Below, in pieces: positions 50,029 through 60,156 of a stretch of DNA of 64,000 bases; position 1 is the stretch's first letter; each line of letters begins with the position of its first letter. The notes beneath the pieces were generated by a model. The model was not told where the DNA came from. It did not search any database and was given only the letters and a program-made list of their open reading frames with translations. The position numbers and the translations under genes are program-made. The stretch spans positions 62,001 to 126,000 of the forward strand of contig CAYREY010000004.1 in NCBI GenBank assembly GCA_964423405.1. Direction: 5' to 3'. This stretch comes from Bog-950 sp964423405. GTDB taxonomy: Bacteria > Bacteroidota > Bacteroidia > Chitinophagales > LD1.

Positions 50029-53000
50029 TTATCTGATAAGCGTAAGACTGCCTTTGCGTGTTGCCTCGCGGTATCCGTCAAGAAAAACAATATTCATAAC
50101 ATACACACAAACAGTAGGCCCCATTGGTTCGCCTTTGTAAGTGCCATCCCAGCTAAAGGTTGGTTCGGTGGTTTCAAAAACCTTTTCACCCCAGCGGTCA
50201 AATATCAATAGTTCAAATGTTTTAATGCCGGCCAGGTTACCAAACAGTTGCAGGTAATCGTTGTTGCCATCACCGTTTGGCGAAAAGGCATTCGGTGTAA
50301 ATATTTCGTGGTCTTCTATTATTTCTACCGATACGGTGTCCTGTGCTTCGCAGCCATTGGTATCTATTGCTGTAACAGTGTATAGGGTACTGCGGCCCGG
50401 TTGCACAGTTACATCGGCGCAGGTAGTGCAAGGTATGCCAAATGTCGGGCTCCAGCTAAAGCTGGTTTGCTGCGAACCGGTACCGGTTACATGCAGGTCT
50501 ATGGTTTCGCCCAGTTTTATAGTACCACCACCGGTAGCATCAATTGTAAAGCTGTTTTGGTTTACAACTATAAATGAGGTGTCCAGCGCACAGTTATTGG
50601 CATCGCGCACTATTACGGTGTAGGTGCCGGGATACACATTGGTAAGGTCTTCGGTAGTAGCGCCGTTGTTCCACTGGTAGCTAAACGGACCGGTACCGGT
50701 ATTCACGGTAAGGTCTATATAGCCTTTTGGCGAGTAGCAGGCTACGTCATTTGCTTCGGCGCTTACGCTTAGTTGCGGCAGTGTATTTATAAACGCACTG
50801 GCAGTAAGGCTGCAACCATTGGCATCGGTTACGGTTAGGTTGTATGTGCCGGCAGCTACATTCACAAGGTCGTCGGTTTGGCGGTTATTGCTCCATGTAT
50901 AGATGTATGGTTGTGTGCCACCGTTAACGGTTGTGTTTACACCACCGGTAAGCGCACCTGCACAGGCCACATTACTGGTAGTAAGCCCTATGCCCAGTAA
51001 GGCAGGCTCAACCATGGTAACCGCGCCGGTGCCCGCAGTGCAACCGTTGGCATCGGTTACTACCAGTGCATACTGCCCTGCAGTAAGCCCCGATAGTGAA
51101 CTGGTAGTGGCGTTGTTGCTCCACAGGTAGTTGTAAGGCTGTGTGCCACCGGTGGTTTGTGTGGTAATGGTACCGTTGTTGGCGCCATAGCAGCTTATGT
51201 TGCTGTGGCTTTCGGCTACAGTAAGCGGATTAAGTACAACCAGTGTAGTGCTGGCAGTAGCAGTACAGCCGTTGCTATCGGTTACCAGTACCATGTAGCT
51301 GCCGGTATCAATACCGGTTAGGTCCTGTGTACTGGCGGTAGTGTTCCATATATAATGTAGCGGGGCTACGCCACCGGTTACGCTCAGGTCTATAGCGCCA
51401 TTGCTGCTTTCAGGGCAAAGCGGGTTTGTTTTGCTAAGGCCCAGTATAAGTGCCCCCGGTTGGTTAATAGCAGCCGATGAACTGGCAGTACAGTTATTGG
51501 CATCGGTTACAGTAAGTGTGTAGGTGCCGGCGGGTACGGCTGTTTTGTCTTCGGTACCGGTACCGGTGTTCCAGTTGTAGTTGTATGGTTGTACGCCACC
51601 GGCTATGGTGTTATTTATATTACCGGTGTTACCTCCATAGCAAAGTACGTCGGTTTTTACGGTAGTAATGGTAAGTGGTGCCGGTTGGTCTATAGTAGTA
51701 TTTTTAACCAGTTGGCAGGTATTGGCATCGGTAATGGTTACCGAGTAGCTGCCTGCGCGCAGGTTTACTATTGTGCGGGTAGTAGCACCGGTGTTCCACA
51801 GGTAGGTAAAGTTAGGTGTGCCGCCACTTACGGTTACACCTACAGTGCCGGTTTCGGCAGCATGGCAGGCCACATCGGTTTTGTTTATGGCAGCCTGCAA
51901 AGCCAGTGGCTGTGTAAGCGTGGCAGTAGCTGTAGCCGTACATTGGTTGGCATCGGTTACAGTTACACTGTAGCTGCCGGCAGCCAGGCCGTTGCGGGTA
52001 GGTGTGGTAATACCGCTGCCCCAGTTATACTGGTACCCCGATGAACCACCGGTAGCTGTTACCTGAATAGTACCGTTATTGCCACCGGCGCACGAGATAT
52101 TACCCGCTGAGGCTACCGATACCGTTAGCGCAGTTGCAGGCTGGCCGATAGTAGTGCTAACAGTAGCCGAACAGTTATTGGCATCGGTTACAGTAAGCCT
52201 GTAAGTGCCCGCTGTAATACTGCTAAGGCTTGCATTGCTGTTGCCGTTACTCCATACATAGCTGTAAGGAGAAGTGCCACCACCGGTAGTAGTAGTAATG
52301 TTACCATTGTTGCCGCCGTAGCAAGATACATTGGTAGATGAACTTATATTAACCGATAGGGCAGCAGCCGGCTGTGTAATGGTTACAGTAGTTGTTGCGG
52401 CACATCCGGCTGCATCGTTTACGGTAACTGTGTAGCTGCCGGCTGTAAGGCCTGTGCGTGTAGCTAACGTGTTGTTGTCATTCCATATATAGCTGTATGG
52501 TGTGGTACCACCTGTAGTTGCAGTAGTAACCGAACCATTGTTGCCGCCATAGCACGATACCTGGATAGCATTTGCAACCGAAACAGTTAACACACCCGGC
52601 TGGGTAAGGGTGGCTGTTTTGCTTAGGGTACAGTTATTGGCATCGGTTATAATAACGCTGTAGTTACCTGCCGGCAGGTTAGTGCGGTCTTCGGTGGTAA
52701 CTCCGTTACCCCAGTTATAGCTGTATGGTGCAACGCCTCCGGTGGTAGTAATATTAATGCTGCCATTGGTGTTGGCGGCGCAGGTTGGGTTAACGGTAGC
52801 AACGGTAGCGCTTAGTGCCGAGGCCGGTTGTGCAATAGTTGCCGTAGCAGAGGTGGTGCAGCCTTTGTTATCGGTAACAGTTACCTGGTACGTACCGGCG
52901 GTTACATTGCTAAGGTTAGCGGTTGTATAGCCACCCGACCAGTTGTAGCTGTAAGGTATTGTTCCACCGCTTACAGTAGTGTTTATTGCACCGGTGGCCG

Positions 53001-56000
53001 CGCCATAGCAACGTATATCCGATACCAGCATAGTATCTATACTTAATGCCTGTGCCGGTTGGTTAAGCATAGCCGATACAGCTGCCTGGCAGCCCTGCGC
53101 ATCGGTTACCGATATATTATAGTTGCCTGCCTGCAGGTTTGTTCTGTTTTGCAGGTTGCTGCCATCGCTCCAGGTAAAGGTGTACGATGGTGTTCCGCCG
53201 CCGGCGGTTACGTTTATTGTACCCGTGCTATCGCCATAGCAGTTTACGGGTGTAATACCCGCAGTTTGTATGGTAACCGCGCTTGCCGGCTGGCTTACTG
53301 TAACCACTGCTGTAGCGGTACAGTTGTTTACATCGCTTGCTGTTACAGTATAGCTACCAGCACTTACGGTGTAGCGGTTTTCGTTGGTGTTATTATCGTT
53401 CCACAAGTATGCATACGGCGATGTGCCACCGGTGGTAACCGTGCTGATACTGCCGTTGCTGCCACCATAGCAGGCAACATTGGTAGCCTGTAAGCTAACG
53501 GCAAGCACACCCGGTTGCTGCACAATGGCACTGGCGCTACCCGAGCAGTTATTCGCATCGGTTACGGTTACGTGGTAAGTGCCTGCACCAACTGCTGTGC
53601 GGTTGGCTGTAGTAATACCGTTACCCCAGTTGTAACTGTAGGCACCGGTGCCACCACTTACACCCAGTGTAATAGCCCCGTTTTGCTGATTGTTGCAAAG
53701 TGCATGGGTAACCTGTGGTACCACTGCAATAGCAGCTGGTTGATAGATTGATATACTGTTTGCAGCGGTGCATAGGTTAGCATCGGTTACTGTAATGGTA
53801 TAAGTGCCACCGGTTAGGTTGGTGCGGTTAGCGTTGGTGTTACCATCATTCCAGTTGTAGGCGTAGCTGGTAGTGCCGCCGCTTACAGTTACTGCAATAC
53901 TGCCGTTACTGCCGCCGTTGCAGCTAAGTGGCGTGCTGGTGTAAGTTACAGTTAGTGTAGCCGGTTGTGTAATAATTGCGCTATACACTGCCGAGCACGG
54001 CGTTGCATCGGTTACAGTTACGGTATAGGTGCCGGGTGCAAGGCCTGTTCTGTCTTCAGTTGTAATGCCGCTGCCCCAGTTAAACAGGTAAGGTGTGCTG
54101 CCGCTGTTTACGCTTAGGTCTATGCGCCCATCGGCAAGGCCGTTGCAGGTAATGTTATAGTTTTGCGAGGCTATAACCGGTTTGCTAAGTATGGTTATGT
54201 TTTGTTTAACCGAGTCTTTGCAGAAACCACGGGTAACAATATGGGTTACCTGGTAGGTGCCTGCTGCTCCAAAAGTATAGGCCGGTGCACTAAAAGTAGA
54301 AGAGCCTGTTCCATCGCCAAAATCCCAAACGTGCGATACGTTGTTAGAACCGGTGTGGTTAAAGTTGATAGTTGCATTAGGGCCGCATGGCGCACCGGTA
54401 TAGGTATAGGCCGCATTGGTATTGTTGCCGCTAAGCCCTACGTTTACCGATGTGGTAACCGAGCAACCGTGGCTATCGGTTACGGTAACCGATATAGGGC
54501 CGGGTGCCAGTCCGTTTTGGTTTTGTGAGTTGGCACCGCCGTTGCTCCATACATAGTTGTAGGGGGCACTGCCGGTATTGTTGGTTACTACCGTTGCAGT
54601 ACCGGTGGCATTGGCACATACACTGGTACCACTGTTTATACTTACTGCCAGGGCCGTTGGTTGTGCTACTGTAGCAGCAGCACTTGCAGTGCAGGCGTTG
54701 GCATCGGTTACGGTAATAGTATAGGTGCCTGCTATTAATCCGCTAAGGTTGGCATTGGTGCTGCCGGTATTCCATATATAGGTAGAGGCACCTGTGCCAC
54801 CGCTTACTTCGGCAGAAATAGTTCCATTATTTTCTCCAAAGCACTTGACATCTGTAACCGCAGTCACTATATTAATAGCAGATGGTTGATTTATTGAGAA
54901 CTCAACTGAAGTAGTACATAAATTACCATCAGTAACAGTAACTGCGTAATTGCCGGCAGTAAGGCCGGTACGGTTCTGCAAAGTGTTGCCATCATTCCAT
55001 ACAAAAGCATATGGCAATGTACCACCGGTTACAGTTTGCGAAACAGAACCCGAAGCTGTACCAAAGCACAGTACATCATTTATTACTACATCGGTAGTAA
55101 GTGCCGCCGCCGGTTGCGATACTATAGTAGTAGTGGCAGTGCTGCAATTGGCAGCATCTGTAATAGTTACAGTATAACTGCCTGCCGAAACACCCGTAAT
55201 ATTTTGCGACGAAGCTCCGTTGCTCCAGTTAAACACATAAGGCGTAGTACCTCCGCTAACGGCAATATTAATTGCGCCGTTATCTCCTCCATAGCAGCTT
55301 GCTGCAGTAGCGCTGCCGCTTGCCGCCAATGCCGCCACCGGTTGACTGATAACAGTAGTATTGGTAGCCTGGCATAAGTTGGCATCGGTAATAGTAACAG
55401 TATAAGTGCCTGCCGCCAGGCCGGTTCTGTCCTCGGTAGTTACTCCGCCACCCCAGTTATATGTATAAGCTCCCGTACCACCCGATACAGTTATATTTAT
55501 ACTGCCGGTAGTTGCGCCGTAGCATAAAACATTTGTAGTGCTTTTGGTTACAGTAATAGCAGCCGGCTGGGTTAAGGTATGGCTTGCAATGGCCGAGCAT
55601 CCGGCACCATCTGTAACAGTAACACTATACGTGCCGGCCGCCAGGCCGGTGCGGTCTTCAGTGGTAATACCACCGTTCCAGTTATATGTAACCGGACTGA
55701 TACCCCCGCTAACTGTAATATTTATGGCGCCGTTGTTTTGCCCGTTGCAGGTTATGTTGGTAGCCGCCGATGATAACGTTATGCCATTGCCGAATTGGGT
55801 TACTGCAACCGGTAGCGAGGCCGTGCAGCCTGCTGCATCGGTAACAGTTACGGTGTAGGTGCCGGCTGTTAAACCGGTGCGGCCGGGTGTGGTAATGCCG
55901 CCCCCCCAGTTGTAGCTGTAGGCGCCGGTACCGCCGCTAACACTTAGTGTAATAGTACCATCGTTACCTACTGCGCAGGTGGCACTGGTTACGGTTGGTG

Positions 56001-59000
56001 TAATGCTTATAGCCGAAGGTTGTGTAACAGTACTGTTCCCGGTTGCCGAGCAAGAGCGACTGTCGGTTACTGTTAGTGTGTAGGTAGCTGCTGTTGCTCC
56101 TGTTATGTTGCTGGTGGTAGCACCATTATTCCAGTTGTAGTTGTATGGTGCAGTGCCGCCGGTAGTAGTACTGGTTATAGTACCGGTTGTTGCTCCGTTG
56201 CAGGTGGGGTTAGTAGTATTTAATGATACGCTTACGGCTGCCGGTTGCGTAACGGCAACAGTTACCGAAACTATACAGCCTCTGGTATCGGTAGCAGTTA
56301 CCCGGTAGGTGCCTGCTGCCAGGTTGTTACGGTCCTGTGTGGTGGCACCATCGGCCCAGGCATAAGTATAGGCCGGCGAGCCACCGGTTAGTGTTACATC
56401 AATGGCACCGGTGCTGGTTGCGTTACATTGTACATTGGTATGTGTTTCGCTAATGGTTAGCGCCGATGGCTGGGTTATAACTGCGCTAAGCGATGCGGTA
56501 CAACCTCTGCTGTCGGTTACAGTTAAAAAGTACGAGCCTGCTGCGATATTAGTTCGGTTAGGAGTAGTAATGCCACCGTTCCAGCTATAAGTATAAGCGG
56601 TGGTGCCACCGGTTACACTGGTGGTTATACTTCCGTTAGTACCACCATTGCAGCTTACATTAGCAGTGCTGGCTGTTACAGCCAAAGGCTGTGGCTGCGT
56701 TAAGGCCGATGATACAGATACACTACAACCATTTACATCGGTTACTGTAGCGGTATAGGCGCCCGCAATAAGGCCCGTTGCAGATGCGTTGGTTGATCCG
56801 TTACTCCACAGGTAGCTGTAAGGGGTACTTCCACCGGTTACCGTTAAACTGATAGTGCCGTTGTTGTTGCCGTTACACGATGGGGTAGTAGCGTTAGCTG
56901 TGGCTGCTAAATTTCCCGGTTGGGTAATAGTTATACTTCTGCTGGCTGTGCAGCCGTTGGCATCGGCTACAGTAATTGTATAGTTGTTGGCCGAAACACC
57001 GGTAAGGTCTTGTGTGGCCGCTCCATTGCTCCAGGCGTAAGTATAAGGGCTTATACCACCCGTTACACTTACATCAATATTGCCATTGCCACCTGCACAG
57101 GTAGCGTTGGTGTGGGTTTCGGTAATTGTTATGGCCGATGGTTGCGTAATGTTTACGCTACGCGAGGTGCTGCAACCATTAGCATCTGTAATAGTTACAC
57201 TATATGCACCGGCTGCAATGTTGTTTATGTCTTCAGTGGTTGCGCTGTTGCTCCATGTAAAGGTATAAGGGGTTACACCACCAGCCGGAGTAAGGTTAAT
57301 GCTGCCATTGCTGCCGCCGTTACAGGTTACCGTGGTATTGGTAGCTGTAGAGGTAAGGTTGCTGGCAGGCTGGGTAATAGTATAGGTAGCGCTGGCCGAG
57401 CAACCTACGGTATTGCTTACCGTTACGGTATAGGTGCCGGCTGCCAGGTTGGTACGGTCCTGCGATACTACGCCACCGCCCCAGTTATAGGTAAATGGTG
57501 CATTGGCTCCGGTAGCTGTAATATCTATAGCACCGTTATTCAGCCCTACGCACGATACATTGCTACTGGTGCCTGTTAAGGTAAGGTTGGATATAACCAG
57601 CGAGCTGGTTGCTGTTGCTGTACAGCCATACGCATCGGTAGTAGTTACCTGGTAGCTGCCGCCATTGGTTACGGTAACCAGCGGGGTAGTGGCACCGGTA
57701 CTCCACAGGTAACTATATGGCGATACACCACCAGCAGCAGCTGTCATTTGTACCGTGCCGCCGTTACAAATAGTACCGGCCGGGTTAGCTGTAATGCTTG
57801 CCGAGGGAGTGCTTACATATATTGTTTGCGAAACTGTTTTGGTGCAGGCACCAAAGGTCATATTGCAGGTATAGGTAGTAGTAGCCGATGGTGTGGCAAC
57901 CGGATTTTTAATGTTTGGGTTGCTTAGTCCGTTGGTGGGTGTCCAGCTATAAGTTATACCACCGTTGGCATCCAGTTGGGTAGATTGGCCGGGGCACAGG
58001 GTAGTATCGGTTGCTGTAATAGTAGCCGGTGTGTTATCGCGTATATTAATGGTAGCGCTCGATGAAACAGCACCGGTGCATGGGTTAAGGGTGGCTATGG
58101 TAACCGATTCCATACCTTCAGCTATACCATCTTCCAGTGGGTTCAGGTCTATACTTACCGATGTTTGTCCTGCCGGTATCATAACTGTAGTAGGTATAGC
58201 TGTATAATCGCTGCCGTTGGTGGCAGTGCCGCTTACTACTACGTTTACATATACATCTACCACCTGCGCCTGCGATAAAGTCAGCGTAAATGTACCACCC
58301 ACACAGCCTTCGTAAGCCGATGAAAAACCTGCATAATCAAGATTACCAACCGCTGTTACACTTACAGGGTTGGCATTGAATGAATAGGCTGATAGAAATA
58401 CCCCCGAATCGTATATCCGGTCGGCCACATCTGCAATGGCAATTTTAAGGTGGTAGGTCTGGCAAGGCACTACCGATGCAGTAGCCGTAAGCAGGTGTGT
58501 CATACCATCATACACTATGTTGGCGTTAACCGGTACCTGGTTGTTGGTGTAAAGCGATGAGTACGATACGCTTTGGTTGGCTGTATTACAGGTGCCGCCA
58601 TTTGCATTGGCACCCGGTACACCCGGGTTGATAGTGTTAATGGCAACCGGTAAGTTGGTGCCGTTTATCAGTGCAATGTTAGCATTGCTGTAGTTGCCGC
58701 CTCCGGGGTTAGGTCCTGTAATAAAAAAACCAAATACATCGTTAAAGCGCGAACATACCCACTCCGGGTATTCTTCCGAGGCAAATACATAATCAAACTT
58801 TAAAAGCGGGCCTTGTGGTACAATGTCGAATTGTAATACGCAAGGGTCGTAAATGGTACCGGTGGTTAGTGTAGATAGCTGTGCATCGCCGGTGGCTGTA
58901 AACTGGGTGGATGCAAAAACATTGCTTGCATTAGGTACGTTTTGTACCCGCCCCGATGCAAGCACTACACCACCCGGCATACCCAGGTTAGTGTTGGTAT

Positions 59001-59178
59001 TGGTAAATGTTCCTGAACCGTTTGTTGAGCAACTAAGCGAATAGTTGCTGATAGTTACACCGCTACCGGCTAACAACTGCGAAAGCGTTTGCGAGTTAGA
59101 GCTTTGTGTAACAGCTATCTGCGCGTGCAGGCCTGTTACGAGGCTAACGAGAAAAAGCGCTAAGTAAATTTTTTTCAT
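50029..59178 (-). CDS. Giant SprB-repeat adhesin (3049 residues) with T9SS type B domain
   Basis: The start is the ATG at 59178; a GTG two codons earlier is less likely. Signal peptide ends in GLHAQ. Residues about 22-290 form a choice-of-anchor L domain (LSQLLAGSGVTISNYSLSC, FDYVFASEEYPEWVC, NDVFGFFITGP, INGTNLPVAIN). A Calx-beta-like domain follows (about 295-385), then an Ig-like linker. From about residue 450 to 2870 run about 31 SprB-type repeats of about 75 residues, broken once by a PKD domain (HVWDFGDGTGSS, about 1585-1660). An Ig-like linker and a type B T9SS domain close the protein (FTPNAFSPNGDGNNDY, LIFDRWGEKVFE, GSLTLIR). By analogy with F. johnsoniae SprB it is probably a surface filament carried by the gliding motor and gluing cells to surfaces. 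It is preceded by 337 bases without genes and is monocistronic. Confidence 0.93.
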   Translation of the reverse strand: MKKIYLALFLVSLVTGLHAQIAVTQSSNSQTLSQLLAGSGVTISNYSLSCSTNGSGTFTNTNTNLGMPGGVVLASGRVQNVPNASNVFASTQFTATGDAQLSTLTTGTIYDPCVLQFDIVPQGPLLKFDYVFASEEYPEWVCSRFNDVFGFFITGPNPGGGNYSNANIALINGTNLPVAINTINPGVPGANANGGTCNTANQSVSYSSLYTNNQVPVNANIVYDGMTHLLTATASVVPCQTYHLKIAIADVADRIYDSGVFLSAYSFNANPVSVTAVGNLDYAGFSSAYEGCVGGTFTLTLSQAQVVDVYVNVVVSGTATNGSDYTAIPTTVMIPAGQTSVSIDLNPLEDGIAEGMESVTIATLNPCTGAVSSSATINIRDNTPATITATDTTLCPGQSTQLDANGGITYSWTPTNGLSNPNIKNPVATPSATTTYTCNMTFGACTKTVSQTIYVSTPSASITANPAGTICNGGTVQMTAAAGGVSPYSYLWSTGATTPLVTVTNGGSYQVTTTDAYGCTATATSSLVISNLTLTGTSSNVSCVGLNNGAIDITATGANAPFTYNWGGGVVSQDRTNLAAGTYTVTVSNTVGCSASATYTITQPASNLTSTATNTTVTCNGGSNGSINLTPAGGVTPYTFTWSNSATTEDINNIAAGAYSVTITDANGCSTSRSVNITQPSAITITETHTNATCAGGNGNIDVSVTGGISPYTYAWSNGAATQDLTGVSANNYTITVADANGCTASRSITITQPGNLAATANATTPSCNGNNNGTISLTVTGGSTPYSYLWSNGSTNASATGLIAGAYTATVTDVNGCSVSVSSALTQPQPLAVTASTANVSCNGGTNGSITTSVTGGTTAYTYSWNGGITTPNRTNIAAGSYFLTVTDSRGCTASLSAVITQPSALTISETHTNVQCNATSTGAIDVTLTGGSPAYTYAWADGATTQDRNNLAAGTYRVTATDTRGCIVSVTVAVTQPAAVSVSLNTTNPTCNGATTGTITSTTTGGTAPYNYNWNNGATTSNITGATAATYTLTVTDSRSCSATGNSTVTQPSAISITPTVTSATCAVGNDGTITLSVSGGTGAYSYNWGGGITTPGRTGLTAGTYTVTVTDAAGCTASLPVAVTQFGNGITLSSAATNITCNGQNNGAINITVSGGISPVTYNWNGGITTEDRTGLAAGTYSVTVTDGAGCSAIASHTLTQPAAITVTKSTTNVLCYGATTGSINITVSGGTGAYTYNWGGGVTTEDRTGLAAGTYTVTITDANLCQATNTTVISQPVAALAASGSATAASCYGGDNGAINIAVSGGTTPYVFNWSNGASSQNITGVSAGSYTVTITDAANCSTATTTIVSQPAAALTTDVVINDVLCFGTASGSVSQTVTGGTLPYAFVWNDGNTLQNRTGLTAGNYAVTVTDGNLCTTSVEFSINQPSAINIVTAVTDVKCFGENNGTISAEVSGGTGASTYIWNTGSTNANLSGLIAGTYTITVTDANACTASAAATVAQPTALAVSINSGTSVCANATGTATVVTNNTGSAPYNYVWSNGGANSQNQNGLAPGPISVTVTDSHGCSVTTSVNVGLSGNNTNAAYTYTGAPCGPNATINFNHTGSNNVSHVWDFGDGTGSSTFSAPAYTFGAAGTYQVTHIVTRGFCKDSVKQNITILSKPVIASQNYNITCNGLADGRIDLSVNSGSTPYLFNWGSGITTEDRTGLAPGTYTVTVTDATPCSAVYSAIITQPATLTVTYTSTPLSCNGGSNGSIAVTVSGGTTSYAYNWNDGNTNANRTNLTGGTYTITVTDANLCTAANSISIYQPAAIAVVPQVTHALCNNQQNGAITLGVSGGTGAYSYNWGNGITTANRTAVGAGTYHVTVTDANNCSGSASAIVQQPGVLAVSLQATNVACYGGSNGSISTVTTGGTSPYAYLWNDNNTNENRYTVSAGSYTVTASDVNNCTATAVVTVSQPASAVTIQTAGITPVNCYGDSTGTINVTAGGGTPSYTFTWSDGSNLQNRTNLQAGNYNISVTDAQGCQAAVSAMLNQPAQALSIDTMLVSDIRCYGAATGAINTTVSGGTIPYSYNWSGGYTTANLSNVTAGTYQVTVTDNKGCTTSATATIAQPASALSATVATVNPTCAANTNGSINITTTGGVAPYSYNWGNGVTTEDRTNLPAGNYSVIITDANNCTLSKTATLTQPGVLTVSVANAIQVSCYGGNNGSVTTATTGGTTPYSYIWNDNNTLATRTGLTAGSYTVTVNDAAGCAATTTVTITQPAAALSVNISSSTNVSCYGGNNGNITTTTGGGTSPYSYVWSNGNSNASLSSITAGTYRLTVTDANNCSATVSTTIGQPATALTVSVASAGNISCAGGNNGTIQVTATGGSSGYQYNWGSGITTPTRNGLAAGSYSVTVTDANQCTATATATLTQPLALQAAINKTDVACHAAETGTVGVTVSGGTPNFTYLWNTGATTRTIVNLRAGSYSVTITDANTCQLVKNTTIDQPAPLTITTVKTDVLCYGGNTGNINNTIAGGVQPYNYNWNTGTGTEDKTAVPAGTYTLTVTDANNCTASSSAAINQPGALILGLSKTNPLCPESSNGAIDLSVTGGVAPLHYIWNTTASTQDLTGIDTGSYMVLVTDSNGCTATASTTLVVLNPLTVAESHSNISCYGANNGTITTQTTGGTQPYNYLWSNNATTSSLSGLTAGQYALVVTDANGCTAGTGAVTMVEPALLGIGLTTSNVACAGALTGGVNTTVNGGTQPYIYTWSNNRQTDDLVNVAAGTYNLTVTDANGCSLTASAFINTLPQLSVSAEANDVACYSPKGYIDLTVNTGTGPFSYQWNNGATTEDLTNVYPGTYTVIVRDANNCALDTSFIVVNQNSFTIDATGGGTIKLGETIDLHVTGTGSQQTSFSWSPTFGIPCTTCADVTVQPGRSTLYTVTAIDTNGCEAQDTVSVEIIEDHEIFTPNAFSPNGDGNNDYLQLFGNLAGIKTFELLIFDRWGEKVFETTEPTFSWDGTYKGEPMGPTVCVYVMNIVFLDGYREATRKGSLTLIR
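50545..57830 (-). repeat. About 31 tandem SprB-type coding repeats interrupted by one PKD unit
   Basis: Units of about 225 bases with the frame CxGxxNGxI-TGGxxPYxYxWxxGxTTxxxxxLxAGTYxVTVTDANxC-xQP in translation, each ending in a QPxx linker. I counted 15 before and 16 after the PKD domain (about 54160-54440). Repeats are diverged at DNA level. Limits are approximate. Confidence 0.88.
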
Positions 59179-59515
59179 AATCACATTTTTGTAACCGTGT
59201 TACCATTGTTCTTCACAAACAGTGCTTTTTTTCTGCAAGCAGTTTACAGGGTGCTTTTTTGTTGCGTTTTAGGTAGGGTTAATACCTGTGTTTTTTTACG
59301 GCTTTCATAGGGGAAAGTTGTGTGTTGGTGTTGCTTTTTTGAAGTAAAAATCAACCCATGTCATGTTTAAAAAATTAATATCATCTGGCCGGAACATTTT
59401 GAGTAGTAATGCGTATAAGAGTTTTCATGTTACGCCCTTTCATTATGCCTGTAACATAAAGCTTAAAGGTTGTTAACACTTATTTCTCAGGCATAACGGT
59501 ATATTAGCCGCACTT
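59179..59515. other. Intergenic region upstream of the giant adhesin (337 bases)
   Basis: AT-rich spacer between divergent genes, with several T runs and two GTGCTTTTTT copies (about 59222 and 59251). A small inverted repeat AGGTA/TACCT lies at 59271-59287. A -7-like TATATTAG (59500-59507) serves the plus-strand gene. I see no clear -33/-7 pair for the adhesin. Confidence 0.6.
59500..59507 (+). promoter_or_regulatory. Possible -7 element (TATATTAG) of the small exported protein gene
   Basis: One mismatch to TAnnTTTG, followed by CC as at several other sites, eight bases before the ATG at 59516. Confidence 0.35.
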
Positions 59516-59869
59516 ATGTGGCTGCGGTTATTCATTGCTTTTGTTTTTTTAGTACACGGTTTAGCCGGTAGCTCTTCTGTTGCAGAGCCGCGCAACGTTG
59601 TAGGTGAAGTTGTGTCTGTTACACAAAGTTGGACAGCATCGGCTATCTCTAACTGCGATGATGCAATTACTACTACCACGCTGGTCGTGGTGCAGCAGGT
59701 GCCTGTTGCCATACGTATTCCGGTACCTGGCGAAAAGCAGTTTTCCGATATTTTTTCTCAAAACAATTCTGCCGGAACCGTTTGTCTGGCATGCTCCCGT
59801 AGCTTTATTGCTAACCTTTCCGGTACACTGGCGCGGTTGTATATTGCCAACCGCGTATTGCTTATTTAG
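59516..59869 (+). CDS. Small putative exported protein
   Basis: A 117-residue open frame starting with a convincing hydrophobic signal (MWLRLFIAFVFLVHGLAG), then a Ser/Thr/Val-rich stretch (ITTTTLVVVQQVPVAIRIPVP) and two cysteines in TVCLACSRSF. I do not recognise it. Base composition by codon position looks coding and a promoter-like TATATTAG precedes it. Competing minus-strand frames in the same place look like shadows. It lies 100 bases upstream of a 40-residue membrane protein gene and may share its transcript. Confidence 0.5.
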   Translation: MWLRLFIAFVFLVHGLAGSSSVAEPRNVVGEVVSVTQSWTASAISNCDDAITTTTLVVVQQVPVAIRIPVPGEKQFSDIFSQNNSAGTVCLACSRSFIANLSGTLARLYIANRVLLI

Positions 59870-59969
59870 ATTTTTGCCACTCGGTACATCCCCGGCGGCT
59901 TTCTGCCGCCATTGGTAAGCACAGCAGGTTCTGTGCAATTTTCTTTTATCCTAAATAAGCAAATGTAGT

Positions 59970-60092
59970 ATGCAACAGAATGAAAATCAGGAGCAACAGG
60001 GCTATGGTCCGATAGCTTCAGTGGGTATAATACTAGCCATTACAGTAGCGGTACTGGCGGTATTCATAGCCATCAAATATTTTGTATTATAA
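59970..60092 (+). CDS. Small single-pass membrane protein (40 residues)
   Basis: From the ATG at 59970 the frame gives a polar, Gln-rich head (QQNENQEQQGYGP) and one strong membrane helix (IASVGIILAITVAVLAVFIAI), ending in KYFVL. It is followed 10 bases later by a good terminator, which supports a real transcript end here. The type resembles small regulatory or assembly membrane proteins, but I do not recognise the family. It is too short for most gene callers. Confidence 0.6.
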   Translation: MQQNENQEQQGYGPIASVGIILAITVAVLAVFIAIKYFVL

Positions 60093-60102
60093 CTGTAAGC
60101 CT

Positions 60103-60137
60103 AAAAAGTTCTGCCCGCAAAGGGCAGAGCTTTTTAT
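60103..60137 (+). terminator. Terminator after the small membrane protein gene
   Basis: AAAAAGTTCTGCCC and GGGCAGAGCTTTTT pair with one G-T pair around GCAAA, ending in a T run, just before the YitT-family gene. Confidence 0.85.
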
Positions 60138-60156
60138 AAATAACTAAATTGTACGT

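Noticed and set aside
56920..57579. 219-codon plus-strand open frame inside the giant adhesin
   Set aside because: It is the antisense shadow of SprB repeats; its Tyr/Gly/Cys-rich text repeats with the same period and has no start signal.
50545..57830. Regular DNA periodicity that might suggest a CRISPR or satellite array
   Set aside because: The period of about 225 bases keeps one reading frame and encodes SprB repeats; units are diverged and no spacer-like pattern is present.
59561..59938. 125-codon minus-strand frame overlapping the small exported protein gene
   Set aside because: It lacks a signal peptide or domain, while the opposite frame has a clear signal sequence and a promoter-like element.
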